Shown here: positions 34,360 to 42,761 of the stretch, one piece after another
Layout of the letters: each line of letters begins with the position of its first letter
Numbering within the stretch: the first letter of the stretch is position 1
Assembly (NCBI GenBank): GCA_963801255.1
Contig: CAWDEC010000012.1
Span: 620,001-684,000, forward strand
DNA length: 64,000 bases
Direction of reading: 5' to 3'
From: JAICXG01 sp963801255
Lineage (GTDB): Bacteria > Verrucomicrobiota > Verrucomicrobiia > Chthoniobacterales > UBA10450
Notes under the pieces: model-generated
Database searches by the model: none
The model's input: the letters and a program-made list of their open reading frames with translations, nothing else
What the model was told of the DNA's origin: nothing
Program-made: the position numbers and the translations under genes

Positions 34360-34683
34360 ATGCAAACGATGAATTTTCCGTCCACCAGTCGTTACTACAA
34401 TTACAACACCGCGACTTTTTCTACGAGCGACGGCCGTACAATTGTTTTCCTGACCCGCCGTTTCCTTCCACAACCGGAAAGCTTTTCCTTGCTACAGGTG
34501 TACGCCGTCTCCGAAGGCGATCGACTCGACAATATCACCGCACGTTTCCTTGGCGATCCAGAGCAATTCTGGCGTATCTGCGACGCGAACCGTGCGATGC
34601 GACCCGAGGAGCTGACTGAAACCATCGGACGCCGTCTTCGGATTACTCTGCCGGAAGGCATACCAGGGGCAACCAATGCTTAA
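34360..34683 (+). CDS. LysM-domain baseplate protein
   Basis: 107 residues. The C-terminal half is a LysM-like fold: YAVSEGDRLDNITARFLGDPEQFWRICDANRAMRPEELTETIGRRLRITLP. The N-terminal part (SRYYNYNTATFSTSDGRTIVFLTRRFLP) is the usual lead in injection-system members. It probably clamps hub and wedge, as gp53 does in T4, rather than binding peptidoglycan. The ATG at 34360 follows the tube-initiator stop by seven bases, and the next start overlaps its stop. Confidence 0.82.
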   Translation: MQTMNFPSTSRYYNYNTATFSTSDGRTIVFLTRRFLPQPESFSLLQVYAVSEGDRLDNITARFLGDPEQFWRICDANRAMRPEELTETIGRRLRITLPEGIPGATNA

Positions 34684-35767
34684 TGGCGTTCATCTCACCT
34701 TGCTGATGGGGCCGCTCCCTGTGCCGATCCCGGCACCGTTGCCGCTCGTCGAGGCGTTGCAGAGCGTCCAGGTGAGCAGCGAGCGAGAGAGGACCGGCTT
34801 TCAACTCAAGTTTTCACTCAGTAAGACATCTCTGATTCAGTTAGCCCTTTTGCCGGCCGGACTTCTCGACCCGATGGTCACTCGCGTCGTCGTTATTGTT
34901 ACTTTTCTCGGGATACCGCAGGTCATTTGCGATGGCGTTGTGACGCGCCATGAGTTAGCGCCCAGCAGCGAGGCGGGTCAATCGACACTGACACTAACAG
35001 GGGAGGACCTAAGTGTCCTGATGGATGTGGTGGAAATGAGGTTACCCTATCCAGCGATGCCGGACGCGGCCAAGATTGGAATAATCCTGAGCAAGTATGC
35101 CATGTTCGGAATTATTCCCATGGTAATCCCGCCCCTCGTGGATACGGTAAAGTCGCCTACGGAAGGCTTTGAATCACAAACCGAGACCGATCTTTCGTAT
35201 ATCAAAGGCCTGGCCTCGCGCTGTGGCTATACCTTCTACGTCGAACCAGGCCCTGCACCTCTGACCAGCACCGCTTATTTCGGCCCGGACGTGCGGATTC
35301 CAATCCCCCAGCCCGCTCTCAGCGTAAACATGGACTGGGCAACAAATGTCGAGTCGCTGAGTTTTAGTCTGGATGGATTGTCCAAGAAGGTCACCGTGAT
35401 CACCGTTTTGGATCCGATCACGAAAAAGATTCCGATCCCGATTCCATTGCCGAACATCGACGTGCTCAACCCGCCGTTAGGATTGCGCCTGACTCCACCG
35501 GCCAAGATCGTCTTCTCCGATGACATGGCGAACCTGTCGCCTGACGAAGCGGCGAAGAAGGCCTTCGGGTTATTGCGCGACGGTGCGGACGCCGTGAGTG
35601 GCAACGGCTCGCTGAGTGTGCCCGCGGTATGGGAGTATCTTGCGCGCGCGATTACTCGTGGGTGTGCGCGGCGCAGGGATCTCTTACGATGGATTATACT
35701 ATGTCGCGAGTGTTACGCACGACCTCAAGCGCGGCGAATACAAACAAAGTTTCACTCTTTCACGTGA
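34676..35767 (+). CDS. gp27/VgrG-like baseplate hub protein, interrupted by a frameshift
   Basis: Phage late control D / gp27-type hub. Conserved parts run to about residue 315: VEALQSVQVSSERERTGFQLKFSL, GEDLSVLMDVVEMRLPYP, SDLSYIKGLASRCGYTFYVEPGP-like text, and FSDDMANLSPDEAAKKAFGLLRDGADAVSGNGSLSV. After Val-Pro near 35623 the frame changes to an Arg/Cys-rich sequence unlike the family. The expected ending (RYGSILRARLLVGVRGAGISYDGLYYV) is encoded in the +1 frame. One extra base in 35618-35627 explains this. It may be an assembly error, since every neighbour is intact, or a true mutation disabling the hub. Confidence 0.8.
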   Translation: MLNGVHLTLLMGPLPVPIPAPLPLVEALQSVQVSSERERTGFQLKFSLSKTSLIQLALLPAGLLDPMVTRVVVIVTFLGIPQVICDGVVTRHELAPSSEAGQSTLTLTGEDLSVLMDVVEMRLPYPAMPDAAKIGIILSKYAMFGIIPMVIPPLVDTVKSPTEGFESQTETDLSYIKGLASRCGYTFYVEPGPAPLTSTAYFGPDVRIPIPQPALSVNMDWATNVESLSFSLDGLSKKVTVITVLDPITKKIPIPIPLPNIDVLNPPLGLRLTPPAKIVFSDDMANLSPDEAAKKAFGLLRDGADAVSGNGSLSVPAVWEYLARAITRGCARRRDLLRWIILCRECYARPQARRIQTKFHSFT

Positions 35768-35810
35768 TGGCTTGATTTCCCAAACGCCGGTTGTGCCTGC
35801 CTTACCATGA
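35625..35810 (+). CDS. Out-of-frame C-terminal part of the gp27-like hub protein
   Basis: About 61 codons reading RYGSILRARLLVGVRG, then YYVASVTHDLKRGEYKQSFTLSRDGL and PVVPALP. This is the conserved end of the hub protein that begins at 34676, shifted by +1. It has no start or ribosome site of its own. Its stop overlaps the start of the gp5-like gene (ATGA), as expected for the intact gene. Confidence 0.75.
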   Translation, partial: RYGSILRARLLVGVRGAGISYDGLYYVASVTHDLKRGEYKQSFTLSRDGLISQTPVVPALP

Positions 35811-36331
35811 ACCAGAAATACTTCGGTAAATATCGCGGCACGGTCCTGAACAATGTGGACCCAGAGTTACGTGGAAGATTGATGCTTAACGTGCCGGATG
35901 TGCTGGGTGTGATCCCTTCGAGCTGGGCCGAGCCCTGTGTTCCGCTGGCAGGACCAACCGGCCCGCCCATGGGTGTCTATTTCGTCCCACCGATCGGCGC
36001 AGGAGTATGGGTGGAATTCGAAGGTGGTAACCCGGATTATCCCATCTGGAGTGGCTGTCGCTGGGGATCGGCCGCAGATATCCCCGCGCTGGCCAAGGCC
36101 GGTAATCCCGCTGACCCTAACATTGTCATGCAGTCGCTCCTGCAACATACATTCATGATCAGCGACCTGCCTCCAAGTCCGGCAACGGGTGGAATCATTC
36201 TTAAGAGTGCGACCGGGGCAATGATTGTCGTGAATGACAGCGGTATTTACATTCAGAATGGGAAAGGCGCATCGATTACGATGATCGGGCCAACCGTGAC
36301 GGTGAATAACGGAGCACTAACGGTCATATGA
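35807..36331 (+). CDS. Baseplate spike protein with OB fold (gp5 / baseplate V-like)
   Basis: 174 residues. KYRGTVLNNVDPELRGRLMLNVPDVLGV and YFVPPIGAGVWVEFEGGNPDYPIWSGCRWG form the gp5/VgrG OB-fold. The C-terminal part (GGIILKSATGAMIVVNDSGIYIQNGKGASITM) is the start of a beta-helical spike. It would sit under the hub trimer and carry the PAAR-like tip. It has no lysozyme domain. Confidence 0.92.
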   Translation: MNQKYFGKYRGTVLNNVDPELRGRLMLNVPDVLGVIPSSWAEPCVPLAGPTGPPMGVYFVPPIGAGVWVEFEGGNPDYPIWSGCRWGSAADIPALAKAGNPADPNIVMQSLLQHTFMISDLPPSPATGGIILKSATGAMIVVNDSGIYIQNGKGASITMIGPTVTVNNGALTVI

Positions 36332-36362
36332 ACCCGGAGGTTAAAAGGAGTTAGCGTAACTT

Positions 36363-36686
36363 ATGCCAGGATTTCTAGTCCACGTAGGCGCACAGGTGAT
36401 GTGCTCGCATGCCGGCCAGGCTCAACCGACGGTACCGAATCCGCGCGTGACCGTGAGTGGTCAGCCGACCGTCCTAATGACGATGCCTTATGTTGTGGCG
36501 GGCTGCACGCTACCGCCGCCGCCAGGAGCGAACGGCCCCTGTGTCACCGCCCAATGGCTCACCGGCACGACGCGTGTTCTATCCAATGGCCAGCCGCTCT
36601 TGGTGCAAAGCAGCCAGGCAATCTGCGCGCCCACTGGAACGCCGCTCATCATTGCTGTCACTCAAATGCGAGCGAGCGCCACGTAG
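36363..36686 (+). CDS. PAAR-like spike tip protein (Afp10-like)
   Basis: 107 residues. PGFLVHVGAQVMCSHAGQAQP at the N-terminus, followed by ...VLMTMPYVVAGCTLPPPPGANGPCVTAQW and a final ...LLVQSSQAICAPTGTPL, match the DUF4280/PAAR-like tip proteins of eCIS. Several Cys and His residues could bind the tip metal. The gene follows the spike gene, as expected. Confidence 0.85.
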   Translation: MPGFLVHVGAQVMCSHAGQAQPTVPNPRVTVSGQPTVLMTMPYVVAGCTLPPPPGANGPCVTAQWLTGTTRVLSNGQPLLVQSSQAICAPTGTPLIIAVTQMRASAT

Positions 36687-36693
36687 AGCAAAC

Positions 36694-37050
36694 ATGAATC
36701 TGGATTTCCCATACCATTTCGACCAGCGCGGCCGTACGGCGGCGACTGACTATGACGATCATATCCGCGACATGATCGAAGAGTTTCTCTTCACCAATCC
36801 AGGCGAGCGCGTCAACCGGCCAGACTTTGGGAGTGGATTGTTGCAGATGGTGTTTGCGCCGAATAGTCCCGAAATCGCCTCCGCCTTGCAATTCACCATC
36901 CAGGCCGGCCTGCAACGCTGGCTGGGCGACATCATCGTCGCGCAAAAGGTCGAGGTGACCGCTGAGGACTCGACTTTGAATGTGGTCGTGCAGTACGTCG
37001 TTAAAAGCACGAACGAAACCCAAACCGCAACCTTTACCCAAACATTTTGA
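36694..37050 (+). CDS. gp25-like baseplate wedge protein
   Basis: 118 residues. DHIRDMIEEFLFTNPGERVNRPDFGSGLLQMVFAPNSPEI is the gp25/GPW signature with the EPR-like core (GERVNRPDFG). It nucleates the sheath around the baseplate. ATG at 36694 is chosen over a longer frame because it aligns with the family start and follows the PAAR-like stop by seven bases. Confidence 0.92.
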   Translation: MNLDFPYHFDQRGRTAATDYDDHIRDMIEEFLFTNPGERVNRPDFGSGLLQMVFAPNSPEIASALQFTIQAGLQRWLGDIIVAQKVEVTAEDSTLNVVVQYVVKSTNETQTATFTQTF

Positions 37051-37063
37051 TACCCGACTAACC

Positions 37064-39607
37064 GTGAGCTTTTGTTGCCAACAGGATGACCGCCGCGACG
37101 CGGTGCGAGATGCGAAAGGACTTAACGGCCTGGACTACGTCGAGGTCAGCAATGACCAACTGACCCTGACTGTATTCTTCCTCGGCAAGCTGCCGTCCGA
37201 GTTAAGTGAGGAAAAACCGGATCTGGCGAAATACCTTAAGCTTTCCGGCGGTCAGCGCGTGACCGACATACACATTACCCAAGTCACGCCGGTGGCCGAT
37301 TCCGATCCCGAGAAAGATGATCAGCTTGTCATCGAACTCGACAAGTATGGCGACTTTTCGACTTATACTCTGAGCCTGGTCGGCGTTAAGCAGATTGACC
37401 CGCGTTACCAGCAGGTTGAGTTCACTTTCAAGGTAAACTGTCCATCCGATCTGGACTGCGCACCGATCTGTCAATGCCAGCCGGAAGAGTTAACTGAGCC
37501 CGAGATCAATTATCTCGCTAAAGACTATGCCAGTTTTCGGCAACTGGCCTTCGACCGGCTGGCTTTGCTCGTGCCGGATTGGAAAGAGCGCCACGTTCCC
37601 GATCTGGGGGTGGCGCTGGTGGAACTGTTGGCTTACACCGGCGATTACTTGAGTTATTACCAGGATGCGGTTGCGACAGAAGCCTATCTCGACACAGCCC
37701 GTCAGCGTATCTCGGTGCGGCGACACGCGCGATTGGTGGGTTATAAGTTGCATGAAGGCTGCAATGCGCGCGCCTGGGTCGTCATCAAAACCGATACCGA
37801 TTTTGAGCTCGATCTGGGAGATGTCTCATTTATCACCGGTGTCGATGCGCCGCAATTAGCCGGCAAATCGATTTTGAACTGGTCGGACCTATCTGAAATC
37901 TCGGCGAACAGTTACGACGTTTTCGCTCCGATGGATCTACGAGGCGCGACATCACTTAAGTTTTACGCTGCTAACAGCGAGATGCATTTCTATACCTGGG
38001 GCGAGACGGAATGTTGCCTCGAACGAGGCAGCACCTCGGCCACGCTTTTGGACGGGTCGGAGGAAACTCCTATCACCTCTCCCGATCAGCCCGAACTGAA
38101 AATGCAACCTCCGCGCGCGCGGAAGCGTCAATTGGAAGCGGGAGATATCCTAATCTTCGAAGAAGTGCTTGGACCGGTAACCGGAGATCCCGCCGATGCG
38201 GACCCGACCCACCGACACGCGGTTCGTTTGACCAAGGTTAATCCGGGGATCGATCCACTCTACAATCAGCCTATCATAGACATTGAGTGGGCGGAGCAGG
38301 ATGCACTCCCGTTTCCACTTTGTATCTCGGCGATTGGGCGGGCGCCCGATTGCAGGTATCTCGAAAATATAACTATTGTACGCGGTAACGTAATCCTGGT
38401 GGATCACGGCGCCATTTTCGAAGAAGAGCTTGGTGAGGTGCCCACGCTGACAACGCAGGCGGTATGCGAATGCGCCGATCATCCCAGTGACATCCAAACG
38501 ATCGCTGGATTGTTTCGACCGCATTTGTCGAAGGCCGGGTTAACTTTTCGGGCGCCATTGCCGACGGACAGTCCCGTCGCGACGCAATGGGGACCGGCCG
38601 CGTCGCTCTTGAGTCAGGACGTTCGCGCAGCCCTGCCGCAGATTCAGCTCGGTTCCCAACCTAACGAGCAATGGACTGCGACCTATGACTTGGTTGAAAG
38701 CGGTCCAACCGATCGCAACTTCGTCGTGGAGATCGATAACGACGGCGTTGCGCATCTGCGCTTCGGCGACGGCGAACTCGCCTTTCAACCGACCGCCGGC
38801 GGAAGCTTCCGTGCCACTTATCGGCTCGGCAACGGTGTGACTGGGAATGTCGGCGCCGAAGCGATTTGTTGTCTGGTTCTGAACAAGACCAAGATCAGCG
38901 GTTTGTCGATCACCGTTCGTAACCCTCTGCCAGCACAAGGCGGTACCGATGCCGAACCGATGCTCGAAGCGAAATTGTTTGCTCCTTCAGCAATCCGTGA
39001 TCCCAAGAAAATTCAACGAGCAATCGTCGCAGAGGATTACGCACTGATCGCGGAGCGAAATGCAAAGATCCAGCGGGCATCCGCGGCACTCGTCTGGACG
39101 GGAAGTTGGTACGAAGCTGACGTCGCAATCGATCCGCTGAAAAGCGAGCACGCGAGCAACGAACTACTTTGTGAACTCGAACGCGAGTTACGCCAGGTTC
39201 GCCGCATTGGCCATGACTTACACGTGCTTTCCGCGAGTTATGTTCCGCTGGATCTAAAGCTCGAAGTTTGTGCGTTACCGGGATATCTGCGCGCACATGT
39301 CAAAGCGGCGTTACTCGATGCATTTAGTGACCACGTTTTACCTGACGGGCGACGCGGATTTTTTCATCCGGATAACATCACTTTCGGCGAAGGAATTTTC
39401 TTGAGCAGGATCATCGCGACCGCTCAGGCGGTGACCGGAGTCGAGTGCGTAACAGTAACCCGATTCCAGCGGCTTTTTGAGTCGCCCAACCATGAGCTCG
39501 AAAATGGCGTCCTGCCGCTACGGGTGAACGAAATCGCGCAACTGGATAACGACCCAAATTATCCTGAGCACGGCAAACTCGAGGTTGGCGTGAAAGGAGG
39601 CCGATAG
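37064..39607 (+). CDS. Baseplate wedge protein J-type 1 (Afp11-like)
   Basis: About 847 residues. From a GTG at 37064 it begins VSFCCQQDDRRDAVRDAKGLNGLDYVEV, the usual lead of this group. Near residue 145 comes INYLAKDYASFRQLAFDRLALLVPDW with LGVALVELLAYTGDYLSYYQDAVATEAYL, the J/wedge core. VEIDNDGVAHLRFGDGELAF and a late QAVTGVECVTVTRFQRL continue it. An early cluster CPSDLDCAPICQC may bind metal. It dimerises with the next protein to form the baseplate wedge. A longer frame upstream overlaps gp25 and is not conserved. Confidence 0.9.
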   Translation: MSFCCQQDDRRDAVRDAKGLNGLDYVEVSNDQLTLTVFFLGKLPSELSEEKPDLAKYLKLSGGQRVTDIHITQVTPVADSDPEKDDQLVIELDKYGDFSTYTLSLVGVKQIDPRYQQVEFTFKVNCPSDLDCAPICQCQPEELTEPEINYLAKDYASFRQLAFDRLALLVPDWKERHVPDLGVALVELLAYTGDYLSYYQDAVATEAYLDTARQRISVRRHARLVGYKLHEGCNARAWVVIKTDTDFELDLGDVSFITGVDAPQLAGKSILNWSDLSEISANSYDVFAPMDLRGATSLKFYAANSEMHFYTWGETECCLERGSTSATLLDGSEETPITSPDQPELKMQPPRARKRQLEAGDILIFEEVLGPVTGDPADADPTHRHAVRLTKVNPGIDPLYNQPIIDIEWAEQDALPFPLCISAIGRAPDCRYLENITIVRGNVILVDHGAIFEEELGEVPTLTTQAVCECADHPSDIQTIAGLFRPHLSKAGLTFRAPLPTDSPVATQWGPAASLLSQDVRAALPQIQLGSQPNEQWTATYDLVESGPTDRNFVVEIDNDGVAHLRFGDGELAFQPTAGGSFRATYRLGNGVTGNVGAEAICCLVLNKTKISGLSITVRNPLPAQGGTDAEPMLEAKLFAPSAIRDPKKIQRAIVAEDYALIAERNAKIQRASAALVWTGSWYEADVAIDPLKSEHASNELLCELERELRQVRRIGHDLHVLSASYVPLDLKLEVCALPGYLRAHVKAALLDAFSDHVLPDGRRGFFHPDNITFGEGIFLSRIIATAQAVTGVECVTVTRFQRLFESPNHELENGVLPLRVNEIAQLDNDPNYPEHGKLEVGVKGGR

Positions 39608-39608
39608 G

Positions 39609-42600
39609 ATGACTAGTAAGACCTGCGGTTGCACGACGGAGACCTGTGGCTGTTGCGAAGGGATTCAAGCGCTGACTCCTCAGTCGGTCATCAATCGTCC
39701 TGGCTTGAGTGCGTTGAGTTATCGTGTTGGCACCCACGGTGCCTTCCTGGAAACGATGAAGGCGCGTCTCTCCACTATGACGGTGGATGCGCCAAGTACG
39801 GACGGCCTGACTCTGGAGACGATGACTCCGCTGCGCGACCTCACGACGCGCGACCCGAGCGATTTCTCAATCGCGTTGCTCGATAGCTGGGCCACGATCG
39901 GGGACGTGCTTAGCTTCTATCAGGAGCGGATTGCGAGCGAAGGCTTTCTGCGTACCGCCACCGAGCGACGCTCAATTCTCGAACTGGCGCGGTTGATTGG
40001 TTATAAGTTGCGACCAGGTGTGGCGGCGACGGTTTACCTCGCCTACACGATTGACGAAAACCAAACCACACCGGCACAGATTCCCGCCGGCGCGCGTTCG
40101 CAAAGTATTCCCGGGCCAGGTGAGTTACCACAGTCCTTTGAGACGAGTGAGGCGCTCGACGCTCGCGCGGATTGGAACAACTTACAGGTCCGTCTTACCC
40201 GGCCGCAGAACATTACTCTTGCCAACGCGATGGCGATTGAAACCATCTATGTCGCCGGCGCGAACAACAACCTCAAGGCCGGCGATTCGCTGCTCCTGGT
40301 GTTTGGAGCGAACGGAAGTCCTTCTATTTTGCGCACGGCACAGAGTGTCGAGAGCCAGTTTGAATCTAATCAAACCCGAATTGAGCTCCAGGCAATTGCG
40401 CCACTTTTGCTCAGCGCGCTCAATGCGTTACTCACCTTTCGGGACGCCATCAAAAGCCTCCCTGGTGCAAGTACTGAGAATGGGCAAAGGATTCTTTCGC
40501 TAGCGGACGACTACGTAACTCAAGCTTACCTCGGCGCAGGCACTCCAGACGTGTGGGCGGTGGAATTCAAGCGTTACGGCGCACCCGAGGTAGATGACTT
40601 CGTCCCTGCTTATAATGACTTTGCCATTAAGCTGGGCGATCTTTTCAAGAATCCGACCGGTGTAACAGGCCAGCCCGCCGCGACGACCAACCTTTCGCTC
40701 TTTACGGGGTCGCTGCTTCTGCCCGCCCAGCCTCAGGTGGCGGGTAGCCTGCAATTGAGCCGCAGCTTGAGTAACTCCTTTCAAGTCAGCGCGGATTCCA
40801 ACCCGCAATTGCTGGTAAAGTTTGCGCCGAGACTCAGTACCAGTTTTTACACCGCCTGGGCCAACGCCAATATCAACGATGCGACGCCGGAGTTAAAAGG
40901 GGTCTTTGTTTTACGCACGGAAGCTTCACTCTTCGGTGCCAACGTACCTAAGATACCCACTTACAACGACAACGTGCCCAATCCACCTAACGACTGGGAC
41001 GAATGGCCCATGGATAATTCGGAAAGTACTAACTGTGTCTTTCTCGATCAAAATTATGACGCCATTCAATCTGGCAGCTATGTCCTGGTTCAGCAGGGTC
41101 TTGACACGCGCGCTGTCAAGTTAGTCAAAAGCACGCAAACCATCCAACGCAACGCTTACAATATCAGCGGCAAGACCACCAAACTGGTTTTCGCGGATGA
41201 TTGGAGGAGTAGTAACGGCGGTGATCTTTCCACCTTGCGCTCTGTCCTGGTGCGCGGGCAAAGCGAACAACTTGCGCTCGTAGAAGAACCGGTCACCGGC
41301 GATGTCGCCGGTCAGGAAATCCCGCTCGACGAACTCTATGATTCCCTTAAGTCGGGTCGCTGGGTCATTCTTTCGGGCGAACGCGCGGATATTGCTGGCG
41401 TGAGTGGCGTCGAGTCGAGTGAGTTACTCATGATCGCCAGCCTGCGTCAGGATTTCGACTCGGCCCTGCCAGGTGACAAAACCCGCACCACTCTCTTGCT
41501 GGCAACTCCGACGGCTTATTCCTACAAGCGGGAGACGCTAAAGATTTACGGCAACGTCGTTAAAGCTACACATGGCGAAACACGGAACGAAACACTCGGC
41601 AACGGAGACGCCACGCAGTCATTTCAAAGTTTCACACTAAAGCAGCCGCCGCTCACCTTTGTCTCCGCGCCCAATCCGTCGGGCGTGGAGACCACACTCG
41701 AGGTTTTTGTAAACAACGTGCAGTGGCACGAATCCGACACACTTGCGGGACTGGACCTAAAGGATCGGGCCTTTATCACCAAGACCAACGATGAAGAAAA
41801 GACCACGGTGATTTTCGGAAACGGAAAAGAAGGCGCGCGACTCCCGACCGGCATGGCAAACGTCGTCTCGATTTATCGCAATGGAATTGGCCAGCCGGGC
41901 AATGTGAAGGCCGAACAAATCAGCCTGCTGCAAACGCGCCCTTTAGGCGTGAAAGCGGTGATCAATCCACTGGCCGCCTCGGGCGGAGCGGACCGCGAAA
42001 ATCGCGATCAAGCCCGAGAAAACGCGCCGCTGGCGGTCATGGCGCTCGACCGGCTCGTTTCGGTGCAGGATTACGCGGATTTCGCGCGCACGTTTGCAGG
42101 GATCGGAAAAGCGGCCGCGCGAAAATTGAGTGACACCAAGCGTCAGCTTGTTCACCTAACGATCGCGGGAGTGGATGACATTCCCATCGATGAGACCTCC
42201 GATCTTTATCAGAATCTGCTCATCGCACTGCGCAGATTTGGCGATCCCGACCTGCCTGTGCAGGTGCAAGTGCGCGAGCTGGTCGTGCTTGTGTTGAGCG
42301 CGAACGTGCGCCTTGCGCCGGATTACCAATGGGAATCGGTGGCGCCAAACATTCGGGCAAGATTGCTCGATGCTTTTGGTTTTCAAAAACGCGCTCTCGG
42401 CCAAGCGGCATTGCTCTCAGAAATCATCAGCGCGATCCAAAATACGGACGGCGTCGAATACGTGGACGTGGATGCCTTCGGCGGTGTGCCAGAGAAGAAA
42501 TCCGTGCTGAACGACAAAGGAAAGCCGACCGGAGAACGAACCCTCCTGACCTTGAGCGATATCGCTGCAGCGGTGGAGCAAATCGTCAATCCATCCGCCG

Positions 42601-42761
42601 TTTTCCTTTTGCAAAGGACTCGCAAGCCTCACGAGCCAGTCGCCACTAAGCGCGTCGCGGTGAACATGGCCGATTTTGAAGGCGGCGCGCCGCGCCCGGC
42701 ACAACTTGCGATCTTTACCGAGGCCGTACCCGACACGTTGATTTTGAATCAGATCAAATGA
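39609..42761 (+). CDS. Baseplate wedge protein J-type 2 (Afp12-like)
   Basis: 1050 residues. A Cys-rich N-terminus (TCGCTTETCGCCEGIQ) precedes PLRDLTTRDPSDFSIALLDSWATIGDVLSFYQERIASEGFLRTATERRSILELARLIGYKLRPG, a hallmark of putative baseplate assembly proteins. Further on come VIFGNGKEGARLPTG, SGGADRENRDQARENAPLAVMALDRLVSVQDYADFARTFAGI, and a C-terminal ALGQAALLSEIISAIQNTDGVEYVDVDAFGG. The start is one base after the previous stop and the end overlaps the next gene (ATGA). Confidence 0.92.
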   Translation: MTSKTCGCTTETCGCCEGIQALTPQSVINRPGLSALSYRVGTHGAFLETMKARLSTMTVDAPSTDGLTLETMTPLRDLTTRDPSDFSIALLDSWATIGDVLSFYQERIASEGFLRTATERRSILELARLIGYKLRPGVAATVYLAYTIDENQTTPAQIPAGARSQSIPGPGELPQSFETSEALDARADWNNLQVRLTRPQNITLANAMAIETIYVAGANNNLKAGDSLLLVFGANGSPSILRTAQSVESQFESNQTRIELQAIAPLLLSALNALLTFRDAIKSLPGASTENGQRILSLADDYVTQAYLGAGTPDVWAVEFKRYGAPEVDDFVPAYNDFAIKLGDLFKNPTGVTGQPAATTNLSLFTGSLLLPAQPQVAGSLQLSRSLSNSFQVSADSNPQLLVKFAPRLSTSFYTAWANANINDATPELKGVFVLRTEASLFGANVPKIPTYNDNVPNPPNDWDEWPMDNSESTNCVFLDQNYDAIQSGSYVLVQQGLDTRAVKLVKSTQTIQRNAYNISGKTTKLVFADDWRSSNGGDLSTLRSVLVRGQSEQLALVEEPVTGDVAGQEIPLDELYDSLKSGRWVILSGERADIAGVSGVESSELLMIASLRQDFDSALPGDKTRTTLLLATPTAYSYKRETLKIYGNVVKATHGETRNETLGNGDATQSFQSFTLKQPPLTFVSAPNPSGVETTLEVFVNNVQWHESDTLAGLDLKDRAFITKTNDEEKTTVIFGNGKEGARLPTGMANVVSIYRNGIGQPGNVKAEQISLLQTRPLGVKAVINPLAASGGADRENRDQARENAPLAVMALDRLVSVQDYADFARTFAGIGKAAARKLSDTKRQLVHLTIAGVDDIPIDETSDLYQNLLIALRRFGDPDLPVQVQVRELVVLVLSANVRLAPDYQWESVAPNIRARLLDAFGFQKRALGQAALLSEIISAIQNTDGVEYVDVDAFGGVPEKKSVLNDKGKPTGERTLLTLSDIAAAVEQIVNPSAVFLLQRTRKPHEPVATKRVAVNMADFEGGAPRPAQLAIFTEAVPDTLILNQIK

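Noticed and set aside
35616..35630. Programmed +1 frameshift in the hub gene
   Set aside because: No slow or stop codon at the shift site and no known slippery motif; a simple one-base insertion is more likely.
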